Below, one piece after another: positions 12,353-24,530 of a DNA stretch of 64,000 bases (its first letter is position 1; each line of letters starts with the position of its first letter). The translations under genes and the position numbers were made by a program. Origin of the DNA: Varroa destructor (Eukaryota > Arthropoda > Arachnida > Mesostigmata > Varroidae); NCBI RefSeq assembly GCF_002443255.2, contig NW_019211456.1, forward strand, positions 39,377,042-39,441,041, written 5' to 3'. The notes below the pieces were generated by a model. That model had not been told where the DNA came from. It made no database searches and saw only the letters and a list, made by a program, of their open reading frames with translations.

Positions 12353-13608
12353 GGCGTCTTGGGCGAGGAGAAGAACAGGAAAATTAACAGGCTTAAACAT
12401 GTATATTAAATGAGGAAAAGTTTGTTTTTCGAACACTCACAGGCTCATTTAAGGCCCAGATAATCTTCTTTGTTTTAGGCTTATGCTTGTGTGTACGCTT
12501 GGACGTTATCCATACTGCCTGGCTGTAGATGTACACTATGGACACAGTCAGTTAATGTAGCTTGGTGAAACCATGTCTTGTTTCATAAGACATGATGCCA
12601 TCAGTTTACGTCACTAAATAGTGATTAATACAATTTTTCCGCATCATAATATTACGTTACTGTTAATGCTGTCACTATTGCGCGGACGCAAAGATGCTGA
12701 CCTCTGTCTCGTCCCCCTATTCAATGACTCTTTATATGGATGCAATAATACACTGCAATACGCGTCAAACCTGCCCCCTAATGACGATACGTACAAGAAA
12801 GATTATTCGTTTCTCTACATGTGCAGAGAAACGCTACCGCGCGTATGGAAGTCAACTTGAATATGGCTTTCCCCCGTTTTTCCGAGTTACTCCACATAAA
12901 TTCCAAGGTCACCAACTTATACACAACATGTAGTACGGCTTATCTTTTATCAGCGTCTACGGTGATAGGTGTTCAACAGATGACTGCTAACCTCAGACAA
13001 AGACATCTCGTTCGGATTCCCGCATACATTCAGCTACTGTCTTTACATATTCTACTCCACCATATGAATATGCTATAATGGTCCTGTTAAGTGTCAGAAG
13101 CCTTATTCTCAGCCAAGCCATATTCAACTATTATAAGGGCCGGTCATCATATACAAACAGCGCCTGGAAGCATTTGTTTGTCGCGCAAAGAACTTTATGA
13201 TACATTTGTGATGAAATAGAGAATGAGCAGATTTTGGCTTGCTTTCTTTATATTTTCTGCCGGCTTGCTGGCCTGCATCAACCGTTGCGACGAAAAACTA
13301 CGCAAACGCCAATTAGCGCCGATAGAATAAGCCGGAGTGCAACAGCATCTAATGTCCGACACGAATGGCCAGCTTGAGTGCATTTTTTAAAATAGTAAAA
13401 AGCATCAAAGATTGCTCCTGAATTTGAGTCAATTCTACTCACAGCTCAGATGTTTAGCGCGAAGCTTTTATGGCCAAGGGACTTCACTCAATCAGAAAGG
13501 GATGTCTTTCCCATCTCTATATCATATCAATCTACTTACCTTGCGCTCAGTCTCTCAATGACGCTGCTAGTTGGTGCATTTTGCAGGACAGCTGAACGAA
13601 ATAGAAAT

Positions 13609-13618
13609 GGGGGGGGGG
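13609..13618. repeat. Run of ten G
   Basis: Homopolymer followed by a further purine-rich stretch. Confidence 0.95.
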
Positions 13619-16186
13619 AGGGGGCTCTTTGCCTGGTAGAATGACTGTGGCGCGCCTGGCCGATCAGAGAAGACACCCGAGTTCTTGGAATCGCCAGCGC
13701 CGTCTGGCCGGACCTGACTGTGGGGCGTTCTTTTCCCGTTAGCAAATGGGGCTCTGAGAGTTGACTGTTCGGGAGTATAGCCGCAGTATTGTTTCTTCCT
13801 TTGAAGGAGGCTAGCAACGCTGGGAAAGTTGAATAGTCTTATGCTGGTCTTCACTCTGCTCTGGCAGAAACAGATGGGCAGCGTCGGCTATAGCGGGAGC
13901 GATGAGGCCGAAGGATCTAAGAGGGTGGAGACATTTCGACGCTGTTCAGTATAGTGTCTACTGCCACATACTATTCTGGATGCACTGCTAGTGGATAGTA
14001 GTTACAGCTGCTAGCTGCGATCCATTCCAGATGAGCCACCTAACTGGATCGGCATCGCTATTACTGCGTACAAGGGCTGATAAGGGGGCAAATCTAGGGA
14101 TAAGGGGAAAAGAAAAAAGCATGGGCGGATGTTCGGCAATGAACGAAGGGGCTTCAAATGAAAGGGGAAGGGGGGAGGGGGTCGTAAAAGAGGACGAAAC
14201 ATGGGAAACGTGACAGGTCAATGGAAGGCTGGCTCGAGCAGGACAGATCATACGCAGCAAATGACGAAAGCTTTTCTAGCGTAGCGGGGTCGCAAATGAA
14301 CTAGCAGGCCATCGTAACATGCAATAAAGCCAGACAAATAGAAGAATATAAGTGAGAGTAGTGTCTGAAGTGCAACGAAGTGAAGAATGACGATGATGAC
14401 GAGAACAGTTATAACAACAAAAACAAAAAGTTTTGTTTGCGAATAACATTCGTAACTGTCGATATGGCGTGCTATGCAAAACGCGAGCGAAGAAGAGATG
14501 TTTCCAATCACAGTCACAAAAGTCGGTATACTCTGTCAGGCCTTTCGTACCCATATATGCATGTATTTATTTAAGACACAAGCAGACAAAACTGCGTACG
14601 TAGAATCTTGATTTAACGTTAAGCTTACATATTAAAAACAGAAGATAAAAAAGATAAGTATGACTGGTTTTATGGGGCACTGAAGAGGGACAACTGAGAA
14701 ATGGCACGTTATAGCACGGAAACGACCAGGCCTCTGAAAGTGATTGTATAATGCTTCACATATGGACATGATACATGACTATCGCTTCCTTGAGCCAAAA
14801 ATCTATTTAAGATTGCGGCTTTGTATTGATGGTTCCTCTTAAGTTTAAAAGGCACAGCTAACCACCTATACATTAGAAGGCGCTGTCAATGAGGTACGAG
14901 ATAGGACTCTCGGCACCTGATGCGACGCTGATTTAAACATGTTAATAAAAAATAATTCAGCTATTCCTGCAAGTGCTTTGATCATTCAAGCTGCCTTTGT
15001 AGATTACGATATACAGGCCTCTTATTGCACTCCACCCTCTACGCTTGTTATGGAAGCAGATTCTACATGGAAAATCCACGGGTTGACGCGGCGATAAAAA
15101 AACCGGTGAGCGGGCTTCGTATAAGGGTCGCTGTGGGACTCAGCAGTTGTAAAAGGCTCTATTCGGTTGCACACTCGTACTGAAGCGGCCTTGTATTTGA
15201 ATATTGTATGGCTTTTTAATATCTGCCTCAAATACTAAGGTCTGATACGCACTCAAACGTCCAATGAGACATTTTTTCATAACTTTTAGACGTTTTCAAC
15301 ATGATTTTGACCTAATTTTTAGAAGTTCATTACACCTTTAGACCAAAAATATTGTCATATTATATCTGTTAATTTAATATTATATTAATTTTATCGTTAT
15401 TTCACTTGAACTACGACAACGCTGTCCTACTAGGCTTGTCATCACACATGGCTTTACTGAGTCTTGCTAATTGCACCCCACAGTGGCAACTTTTCAAATA
15501 CACTTGGCCAACGTTCTAGGCCTATTTCAACAAACGTTAAAGCAAAGTGTTTCCATGATTTAAGAGGTCCAGTGATACTAGTATTTGTTTTTTTTGCATA
15601 GGAAGTAGAGTACAAGACTTAGGATTATTTCCATGATTTCTCCATTTTAAATAATCATCAGCACAATCTATTGCTAACTTATTAGATCAGTTTTAAACCT
15701 GTTCGATTTCACAAATAGGCCCATCTGCAAATTAACTCAAATAGATTAAACGCCTTTTTACAGTATACTTTTTTGAAACTAGAGATATCTTAATGCACCT
15801 CTGCATCGTCAATGGCAAGAGCATCTACTTGATATCTACTTTCATAGAACTTGTAGGGTGTTTATTGGGTATTGGCTTGGCGTTTTCGTTTCAATTTATA
15901 CAGCATGCCGTACCGGGTGAACAGCTCCCTTTGGGTCATTCGTGAACGAGCTATAAATTACAAGCAAAAGGCCGATATGAGAAGGAGACATTATATAATA
16001 AACCGACTCCGACTCGGTTGCAGAATGCAAGAAAAGCTGGGACGAACGCAGTAAATCGTGACAACCAGATCTCGGCCACCCACAGTGAAGAACCAACCCA
16101 GTCAATGATGCCTCGTCGAAGCAATCTCACCGAACCGGTTAAGCTGAAATTGACTATTCGATTATCGAGTCCACTTGCAACGTATG

Positions 16187-16207
16187 AGCAGCAGCAGCAG
16201 CAGCAGC
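16187..16207. repeat. (AGC)7 trinucleotide repeat
   Basis: Seven AGC units. On the plus strand, a frame open from before 16018 to 16338 reads through it as eight consecutive glutamines (six CAG, one CAA, one CAG) and then AQAEADSDRPRWKSF. Interrupted CAG/CAA runs are common in animal coding exons, so this may be part of a low-complexity exon, but I see no clear splice sites and do not call a CDS. Confidence 0.95.
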
Positions 16208-16339
16208 AACAGGCCCAGGCCGAAGCCGACTCAGATCGACCTAGATGGAAATCTTTTTCTGCTGGTCCTTGGCAAAGCTTTGAATTCCCCACCGCCGTCA
16301 GGATCACCAGCGCACAGGATTGCCAGCGTGACCAATAGG

Positions 16340-18650
16340 CTTGCTGGGGGGCGACACTGGACCGTTCAGGGCAACAGCATCTCTGAAAAGCTACTGCTTT
16401 CCATACTTCCAGACATGCGAACGTTGTTTCTAACGGATGTGATGGCCATCAAAGCACCACTACAAGTTTGTCCTGCTGTGAAAATGACAGCAACGACAAA
16501 AACAACATAAATAACAACGAAAGCAATTTCTTTGAACGCTTAAGCTAAACGCGACTAGGAAGTGGCAACAAGAGGAACGTGGTAAACCCATGTATGCATC
16601 AGCGCTCACTTACGCCAGTATCTATCAGCGGAGTGTTTGGTACTTTATTTACCAATAGAAGAACTGGCAGATACAATACTCACTTAAATATGATCTACTT
16701 TATTACTTTTGTTAGCGGTGAGCGTGGCATAGTTGGCAGAATGAATAATATATATATATATATATATAGCACTACATCTGCGCTATTCATATACATTCGA
16801 GAAGAGATGAAGTCGCGTTGTGATGATTCTCCGCCATTCGAACGAAAGCGTTTATATGCTCAGTCACACTGGCTCAATGGGGCTCTCAAATGGGGCGGAA
16901 CTATGAGGTTTGGGCGTGTAACATCGTGTGGGGTTAGGGGGATTCAACGGGCGGTAACGAGAATGCGAGTTTGAGAAGACTTAAAACCGGGCGTATAGGG
17001 GGCCGTGGGGGCTTCCTGGAATCGAGACTCCTGTGCGGGACTCCGTGATGGCTGCGTTGCTTACAAGAGAGGTTGTGGGGAGGAACGAACGAACAACCGA
17101 GTGAGAGAACGAGCGAGAGAGCGAAATGGAAAGCCCTATATCGTGGAAAAGCGAGGCGCTGGCTATAAGCTAGCATTCGATAAGAATGGGTCTCAGTGTA
17201 GGTTTTATAAGAGGTTCGTTCACCAACAATAATACATCCTTGTGAGCGGACCTGACCGACTAAGTGAAACGATGGCTAGACCAGTTAAATACTACTAGAT
17301 AACGACACAGCGGCATGGCTTACTTCCTGCCAATGAGAGGGATATGGCACTTCAGAGTCCTTAGGGTACAAAGGGGATGGGTGTAAATGTATACATATTG
17401 TCGGATTCCGATTAGCTACCGTTAGCTAAATGTGAGCCGGATAAATGTGCACAAACATGTGAAGTTGCAGTTTTAAGCCCTCATTTATGTGACCCAAGCA
17501 TTCGCAGGTGGTCGAATGGTCGTTATCGTATAGTCCATGGTAGCGTACAACTAGAACGTGCAGACTATACCCGTTGATCAACAACAAACATAATCAAATA
17601 CTCAACAAGCTTTTTCCTCGCTAATCTGATCGGTATAGGACTCACTTAATAATCTGCGTACTGCGTACTATGACACAGCACCCGAAACGGCACATTATTA
17701 TTAAAATCATTGAGATAGTTTGTTGTCGCGCGAAAAGATTGAATATCTTATCTTAGAACATACAGTGCAGCCGCAATATTGAAACTTTTAATGGTTACGA
17801 ATGCCTGTTATAATAAAATGATGTTGTCGGAGGATGTCTTCACAGCAAGTTTGCGAATAGTCCATCAATAAGCTTGAAGCTCGACACGATATAAGTCTAC
17901 CGCGATGTTTTATAGTATTCGACAGTGGTAAGAAGAACGAAGGTTTTCGTCCGTCTGCTCGTCTGCTAGTACCAGCCGAAGTGTCAGGATTAGGCATAGC
18001 ACCTTCAGATATTTTACACAATGGGTATTCGGAGAGGCACCATGCGATAGGCAAGGGAAGACGACTAGCCGACCAGGCGGGGTGTCGGTAACTGGCGGAG
18101 CAGCCTGCCAGAGGTACGGCAATAGCACAAACGAAAGAAAAAGACTCACGGAACGAGGTACAGAGAATATGAAGAGCGATGCGATTAATTAGGTTTAAAA
18201 GTCATGCTACAAAAGGCCAACGCTGTCATCGTATATGTGTCAAGACATCTAGCATCGCCGAACAACGACTAGCCTAACACGCCGAGGTAATGCCGTATCG
18301 GCAAAGTCAAATAGAGCGAATATTTGCGTCCTAAAATTGAAAATGAGGGTGGTGCTGACCATCCAGCCTGCTAATAGAACAAAGAGAAATATGGGGAGAA
18401 TAACTGGGAGCCCATTAGACTAATCTCGCAAAGGGACAAGTGGCGAATAGATAGGGACCCCTGCCCATAGAGACTGCTGAGCATCGAATGAACGTGTGGT
18501 TGTAACTGGGCCTATCCGTGCGTTCAAATATATGAGACAGAGCAACAGAGATATAAGGAGAGCTAGAGACGAAATATGGAAAGGCAATACGTGTGTAAGC
18601 ATGCGGGTGACAAACGTTATTATTTTTGACGGACAAAGCAAAAGCGTGAA
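16340..18650. other. Stretch without a supportable gene
   Basis: Contains the (AT) run at 16748-16768 and a GC-richer patch at 16800-17200 with opposed frames. Nothing else is visible. Confidence 0.5.
16748..16768. repeat. (AT)n microsatellite, 21 nt
   Basis: Uninterrupted alternating A and T. Confidence 0.97.
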
Positions 18651-18659
18651 GCTTAAGTA

Positions 18660-18826
18660 GCGTTTGTGTTTTATGTCCGGCGCTTGAGCAGTTAGGCGTG
18701 ACTTCAGACGACTGGCTTTCGACATCAAAGGAAATGTGTCTGTGCTGGGATTTGAACCTAAACCGCCACGTATGCTTAGATTTGACAAGCGTACATGTTA
18801 GCCACTGCGATATCTCGGTGGTGGTA
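18660..18826 (-). mobile_element. tRNA-derived SINE copy
   Basis: Read on the minus strand, the segment begins with a tRNA-like head. An A box (TATCGCAGTGG, plus coordinates 18802-18812) is followed about 54 nt later by a B box (GGTTCAAATCC, 18748-18758). These are the internal RNA polymerase III promoter elements of a tRNA. The D-arm and T-arm logic is present, but the whole does not fold as a functional tRNA I can name, and a non-tRNA body continues toward 18660 and an A-rich end near 18610. This architecture is that of a short interspersed element. Boundaries are approximate, and I did not find a convincing target-site duplication. The family is not recognised. Confidence 0.6.
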
Positions 18827-18829
18827 TGC

Positions 18830-20364
18830 AGACGGTCCTAGCGCTGAGACGACCCGATATCGATGGACAGATTTGGTATTTTTTATTTTGAGGACCTTTT
18901 TTTGTTCTTTCATTTCTGACCGCGCGAACACCTACCAAGTTACCACTGATACATACATATGGCCAGTACCACAAAATGAACTCATATATCGAAGAGAAAA
19001 AGAGGCGCGTTCGACGCTTATATAAAAAGTTGTGCGATTTTTTACAAAAACTTTTTTACAAGCAAAAAGATATTTGGATTCATACGCAAATGTAAAACCT
19101 GTCTCGGTATAAATTAGTGGTGTTATTTAGCAAAATGGATACATGTTCGTGTACAGTTATCCTAGGTTTCTATGTTACTATTGAAATATATTTTAAGAGC
19201 TTCTTTGATTAAAAATTAACGTCAGCTTCGTGAGCGAGTTACGCGCACTGACATAAGAATCATGCAAACCTCCGACCATCTAACATGGCAATCCTAAAGC
19301 GATACATTTTGGTAATAATTATAAATTATTAAACAAAAAAAAAACTAAATCAGTTGTTGGTTATCGCTGTAAAAATAAGGAACGACACTTTAAGGTAACA
19401 TCAAGCTGCCGGTAGAATAACTGTGTCCCAAGAAAGGCTCAGCCAATAATGTAGGAACCCTTAATAAACTGTCGTTGCAATCAACGAGATCGGTCCGTTT
19501 GTTTCAATTTTCTGGAAACTGTTAAAAAAGCAAGACTATACACATCCATAAATACATTCAATGACGTTTTCTTTCTTTCCTTCACATATAAGGTACTAGT
19601 TCCCGTATTCTATTTAGAATATGGAAACAGGTGCACATCTATAAAAACAATTATTACAATGTGAATTACTAAAAAAACGTGGTACCTTCGCCCGCACGCT
19701 AAACTAATCGTCGTAGGCTAAAACAGTGGCCCGTTTCATTGAACCATTATCTAAGGAAATAGAGGTACTATGTATTATACCGTAAATGGTGCTTTTGACT
19801 TGAACGGCCAAAGCTCTGGTTGAAAAAGAATTGCCATACAGTTTGTGCAAAGAATAAATAAGCATCACTGAGCCACTCTCAGACCTTCCGGAAACCGGTT
19901 TCAAGCTAGAAGCGAACAAGAAATAGGTTCGTTAGAAAAGGCGAGACCCCATTTTTAGAAAAAATCTTGTTACGATGTATGCTATGGATTGTATAGGATT
20001 CGCGCGTATCTTCGAAGCGTCGTAATCGTTCTAACTTATTGAATTGGAAATATTTTAATCACAGACAATTATAGCCGCGTTAGCGTTTCATCATCACCAC
20101 ACACTGCTGAAATATAGTGTCTCAGTATGAACAGTATAATTTAGCCTCTGCGAAATATTTGTTAGCGCCGACCTCATAGTCAAAAAAATTGTATTAAATC
20201 AATGATAGCTCCTATGGGGCCGAAATATTGTCATCTTCTGGGTTTTGCAAACGGTGTCCTATATGCGTGGATACACCCGAGAGCATTCTTACAATCCGAA
20301 ACAACGTTCGACTGTATTTTGCCAATAACAAATATGTAAATGTCCATTTTTTTTTGTCTCATAG
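18830..20364. other. Stretch without a supportable gene
   Basis: A+T-rich with short frames. A TATATAAAAA word at about 19019 has no open frame placed to use it. Confidence 0.5.
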
Positions 20365-20488
20365 TCGGCTAGTCATCCGATACGGATGTCATAAGTTGTC
20401 AGGGAACAAACTTACTTCTTTAGTTGATTATTGGGATTCGGCCGAGACTTCGCCTACTGGCCGTATTGCTTGCTTTCTCGCTTTTTAG
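20365..20488 (+). CDS. Terminal exon candidate
   Basis: A long T tract ending in GTCTCATAG (20355-20364) is a strong acceptor. One base completes a codon, then 40 codons run to a TAG at 20486-20488, starting RLVIRYGCHKLSGNKLTSL. The other two frames close quickly. No poly(A) signal follows within a few hundred bases. A minus-strand candidate begins directly beyond it, and the two need not both be real. No domain is recognised. Confidence 0.2.
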
Positions 20489-20532
20489 AACTGTACTTCA
20501 TAATGACTGGGGAGTCTCTTCAAACGGCTTCA

Positions 20533-20679
20533 CTACCCCCGCCCGGGCACAGAGGCCATGGATACGGAAGTGGAGCGGCATTTCTTCAATTTACGATATC
20601 GGCAACAGCCATCCTCCAGCCTACCCGAGAGCTCGACCGACTGATACCGATCGACCAATTGCGAGAGTGCTGAGCAAAA
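20533..20679 (-). CDS. Terminal exon candidate
   Basis: On the minus strand a pyrimidine-rich acceptor ending GCCTCTTCAG (AG at 20681-20680) opens a phase-0 frame of 48 codons to a TAG at 20535-20533. It begins FCSALSQLVDRYQSVELSGR and later carries a basic, cysteine-containing patch, so the composition looks natural. A GTAGGC inside could instead serve as a donor. No AATAAA is seen downstream on this strand. Product unknown. Confidence 0.22.
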   Translation of the reverse strand, partial: FCSALSQLVDRYQSVELSGRLEDGCCRYRKLKKCRSTSVSMASVPGRG

Positions 20680-22923
20680 CTGAAGAGGCTTCACGGAAAG
20701 GAAGGGCGTTGAACGTCTGCCGAAACTGAGTCTGCGCATGTTTGTGTACGATGTATGTGTGCGTGTGTGCAGGCATGCGTGCGTGTACGTGTGAGGCCGA
20801 AGGAGAAACGAGGAACAGATACTGCAAACGAGGCAAAAAGCAAAACCCATATTTGAAGATGTGTACTGCGAGAAAACACAACGACGTGCCCAGAAGCGAA
20901 GTGAAGCTCAAGAGGTAAACAGAAATTGCAGATACTGCTACATATAAATATGGAATCTCCATTGTACCATTGCTCTATGTGCGGACGCTAGATACTTATG
21001 TTTAGAAGCAACAGAACAAAACTTTCAGAGATTAATTTTCCGATGGACTTAATAGTACGCATGTTCCAGTTCGGGCCAGTCGAAGGTCTGATTTACAATA
21101 AGCAGTACCAAAGTTTCCCATCAGTAAATAATAAGGCATCTTAGGATCAAGGGGTAATAGGATCAAGGGCGCCGAATGACCTAAAAAGGACAGCGCAGGT
21201 AAGCTAGCTTTTAAAAACATTGGACGACTGCAAAAAACTCGAGTTCCTAGAACAGAAAATCCAGATAGTAATAATGTCTTCTTAATTATGAAACAACAAC
21301 CGTTTGTCCTTGATCGCCTATTGAATAGCAGAAACGAAAATCTCGCCATGCAAAGGCAGTATTGTCATTACTCGCCAATACCTGTATGCTTATTATTCGC
21401 GACAAAAATCGTGTCTTTTCAGGTAGACAGCCTATTGCATTAGGCCCTAATTTGCAGTTGTCAGGAATATTTGCCGTACCAATAATTTCAAACAACAGAC
21501 AGTCACTGTATTCAGCATCATGCCAGCCAGCCCGCTCTGTTCCTGTCGGATTGGCTGTCTTATCGGTCTGTCTGATGCGTCACTTTTCAATGAGTTTTTG
21601 AAGTTGCATCTGTAGGAGTTGCACCATCAGCGGCAACGATGATCCAACCTAGGCTACGCATAGTGCCCAAGGCACCGAGGAAAATCGGACCGCTCGTCAA
21701 AGGCTCTAGTGTATTGTCGACTAAGATAGGGGGACACCCCTGCGTCAGTGTATCTTCGTAGCATCATCATAAGCTCCGCATGCTTTCTCGCGCTGGCTCT
21801 GCGATAACGCGGAGAAGGAGCATTAGAAACATAGAAGCGGAGATGTAGACAAACCCATTTAGGGGGATAGTTGTTTGAGCAGGGGAAGACCCGCTGTCGG
21901 CCTATGAACACGACTTGACCCTACAAACGGGCGATACCAAGCGACTTCATTGTCAAAAGGGGGAAGACAGCTTATTTGGTGCCGGGAACGAAGAGCTGAA
22001 GGCGACTGACGAAAATGGGGGGAACAAGTAACAGACGAAGGTGTAGAGGACTGAAACGAGGAAGTCATCACTGCTGCCATCGCCGTTGTCAGTCTGAGCT
22101 CGTTGGCCGAGCTGTGTTCCAGGAACTTCACGGCCCAAAAGTGTCTGAGGGGCAGATAAAATGAAGAAAAGCGGCGTAAGAGAATAAACGAAAGCTAAGC
22201 TGGCTAGCGTAGGGAGTGTATGAAAACGAACGCAATCGCGGCGGCATTCGCTGGTCCGATGCTATCCGGCGCGAGGACGAGGTCGAAAATGATCATTGTA
22301 AATCTGCCGCTGCTGATAATGCTGGTAGTGATGAGAAATATGCGTTTGTTATGGCACTCTGTGTTAGTGCTGTCGTTGCCATTGCTCGCGCTGATGATGC
22401 TGCTGGAACAATGATATCGAGACAACGAAAGGCCGCGAGGACGGTGATGATAGCCAGTAGCTAAGTCATCGCCAGAGGCGTTTGCAGACTGTAGACCTCT
22501 TTGATACTGCTGCACAAAGGTTGTTCTGTAACTTGTATGCATGAAGCATAGTTTTCTGTTAGTCACAGCTTAAGTGCGGCGTTTTGGTCGGGGCCCTGGC
22601 GTTCAGGTATAGAGACGGTAAATACCGCTGTATTAACACCATATTTACGAGAAGCTCTATGGAGGTAAAGTCTGACAATGCTGTGATTAGTGGAACGAAG
22701 GCATCTAATTGTGATGAGATTGAATTCAATTAACGGCCTCGTGGTAATGGCGGTTATTGATCTAAGCGATGTTGCACAGGAGGGAGAGGCGTTCCAGGTC
22801 AATTACGTTTCAGTGCTTTAACTGTAGGTGTACACATGATACGATTCGATTGATAGTAGTAGTAATAAGCGAATGCATTTATAATTCAATACACCCCTTA
22901 TTAAGAACACGTACGCACCCCAC
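20680..22923. other. Stretch without a supportable gene
   Basis: A TG/CG-rich alternating tract occupies about 20738-20796. Around 21410 an acceptor (TGTCTTTTCAG) leads into an open plus frame while the opposite strand is also open; neither can be preferred. GC-richer sequence at 22000-22450 again shows overlapping frames. Confidence 0.45.
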
Positions 22924-23044
22924 CTGTGCGCTACTTTCTACCCATATGTCTGGGCCTTTGTATCCGTCGGCCGTCAAATCATTTAGATCGAACTCAGAGC
23001 GAAATCGATCTAGGATCAGTGTGGTGTCTACTGACAGGAGCTCG
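22924..23044 (-). CDS. Internal exon candidate within the longest minus-strand frame
   Basis: The longest frame of the window (about 199 codons, 23478-22879, minus) contains a strong acceptor, CCTTCTTATTCTCCTTTTTAG, with AG at 23046-23045. From there 40 codons (beginning ELLSVDTTLILDRFRSEFDL) run to a CAG|GTGGGG donor at 22924|22923, for a 121-nt exon with one-base entry phase. This part has balanced, hydrophilic protein composition, unlike the rest of the frame. No family is recognised. The donor is moderate. Confidence 0.25.
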
Positions 23045-24036
23045 CTAAAAAGGAGAATAAGAAGGATGTAATTGAATTTTCTATGCGTCGAAACGAGGCC
23101 GCGTACCACGATATGTGGCAGTCTGGATTGCATGAGAGAAGGCAAGAAGCGAAGTGATTTTTGCTGTCCATATAATGGCAACGATGTCATCGGTGAGATG
23201 GGGCTTGCTGGCCGGGGCTTGCGAAAAATGGCAAGGCAAATATCGAATTCGCTAGACGCTGACAAGTATTGAGCGCTCCACTGTAATACAACTGTTGTAA
23301 TATACGGTGCCGGCAAAAAGTACTGCATGGGGCAACCGCGCCGTAAAGGCAATAATATAAGATTATGCTTGCTACTACAAATTGTCAACTGTTTGAGACT
23401 ATGAGCGAGGCCTAGTTGTGAGACTGAAGTCAGAGGAATAAACAGGGCAAAAGGAGTCTCAAAGATTTGAAATGGCATACTGCATTATGTCTCAGGGTAT
23501 TAGCAATCCTGACCGCAAAATAGCGGCTGCAGGATATTTCTGAGACGTTTTTCCGACAATAATTTTTAACTGTAGCTGTTCTCCTGTTCTAGCATTCATC
23601 CTATACCATACGCTTATTCGAAATGAATTGAAATTATATGCCAATAAACTTTCTCAACATGCAAGCAATGGCCAAATTTTTAGTTGACCTATATCCAATT
23701 TTCATGGAACGGTCGTTTTTTCAGGGATCTATTCACTCTTCATATAATAAGGCACCGTATCTGATCAAAGCGATCCCTACGTATTAAACTACCCTGTATT
23801 ACTATTTTCGCGATATGTTGTTATGATATGATGAACTATGCTATTTTACACATGGGCATATACATCCTCTCTTCACATATATAGATTATTTTTATCAATA
23901 ACTAATAAATAAGTAAAAGTAGTCACTCAAGCTCATGTCATATCAGATCATTTCAAAGTCTTCGATCTTTTATTTTGATAGGCTCTTTTGGTTGCTTTTT
24001 CTTTATGTATGTATGAACTTCAATTTTTTTTCCTAG
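23045..24036. other. Presumed intron or intergenic sequence
   Basis: A strong acceptor (GGTCGTTTTTTCAG) ends near 23727 and is followed by a 20-codon open frame (GSIHSSYNKAPYLIKAIPTY) to a TAA; it could be an upstream exon of the next model, but no good donor is seen. The rest is A+T-rich. Confidence 0.4.
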
Positions 24037-24117
24037 TGATCGAATGCATCTGTACTATCAAAGAAACGACCCGCTATCACGGCTCAAGATTCGCCGAGCC
24101 GCGATGACCTTGGTCGC
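24037..24117 (+). CDS. Penultimate exon candidate of a gene ending near 24.5 kb
   Basis: A strong acceptor (an eight-T tract, then CCTAG, ending at 24036) is followed by one base and then codons beginning DRMHLYYQRNDPLSRLKIRR, running open to an in-frame TAG at 24119. A GTAGAG donor at 24118-24119 would end the exon just before that stop, giving 81 nt with a two-base exit phase. The peptide is basic and looks natural. The exit phase does not match the most protein-like frame of the next exon, so the junction is unresolved; a weaker donor at 24113 (GTCGCG) would match. Product unknown. Confidence 0.3.
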
Positions 24118-24244
24118 GTAGAGGTTCCGGGAACAGTTCGCAGTTACTTCTCTGTCCGTGTCGTTTTTCTGCTTTTCGGCGGTAGATTTCCTGATCTCGC
24201 TTTAGCTGATCCGATATTTCGTCGTTTTTTTTGTCTTCTTCCAG

Positions 24245-24346
24245 CGGACGCCCGTGCTGAAGCAGAAGCTGAATCGACGGTCAGTCGCATCCTCTCACGA
24301 AGACGATGGGGACTGTTGTGATTCGCCGGATGAACGCCGCCAGTGA
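24245..24346 (+). CDS. Terminal exon candidate with nearby poly(A) signal
   Basis: One of the best acceptors in the window (eight T, then GTCTTCTTCCAG, ending at 24244) opens a phase-0 frame of 33 codons to TGA at 24344-24346. The peptide starts RTPVLKQKLNRRSVASSHED and ends in an acidic, cysteine-containing and then basic tail, typical of a disordered C-terminus. A second frame from the same acceptor is also plausible (DARAEAEAESTVSRILSRRR). AATAAA lies 178 nt beyond the stop, followed by a T/G-rich element. It sits 127 nt after the preceding exon candidate. Family not recognised. Confidence 0.35.
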   Translation, partial: RTPVLKQKLNRRSVASSHEDDGDCCDSPDERRQ

Positions 24347-24524
24347 AGCACTTAATGGAATCGATCGCAGACGAGTAGGACGAAACCTGTCAGCTGTATG
24401 TACACATACGTAAGATGAGAGCACAGCGATTGCTCAACCTGGTTCTTCGAAGCAGACTTTTTGTTATAAAAACTGCTAGCAATTGGGTAGTACGAAGCGA
24501 CAACAGCGTTGAAAGAGATAGAGC

Positions 24525-24530
24525 AATAAA
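24525..24530 (+). terminator. Poly(A) signal AATAAA
   Basis: Canonical hexamer followed by TGTTCTGT, a plausible downstream U/GU-rich element. It would define a 3' UTR of under 200 nt for the exon ending at 24346. The hexamer alone is common in A+T-rich DNA. Confidence 0.35.

Larger units (their letters stand above)
11049..16017. other. Stretch without a supportable gene
   Basis: Mostly featureless. A run of ten G lies at 13609-13618 inside a GC-richer patch (13600-14250) with overlapping opposite-strand frames. An imperfect hairpin with a ten-base stem lies at 12313-12352 (TATGCATTTG against CAAATGCATA). A very strong acceptor ends at 15601 but is followed by only six codons and a stop. Confidence 0.5.

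Noticed and set aside
13536..14260. Several 90-codon frames, mostly minus strand
   Set aside because: Proline- and arginine-biased products of a GC-rich patch; no acceptors or ATG context.
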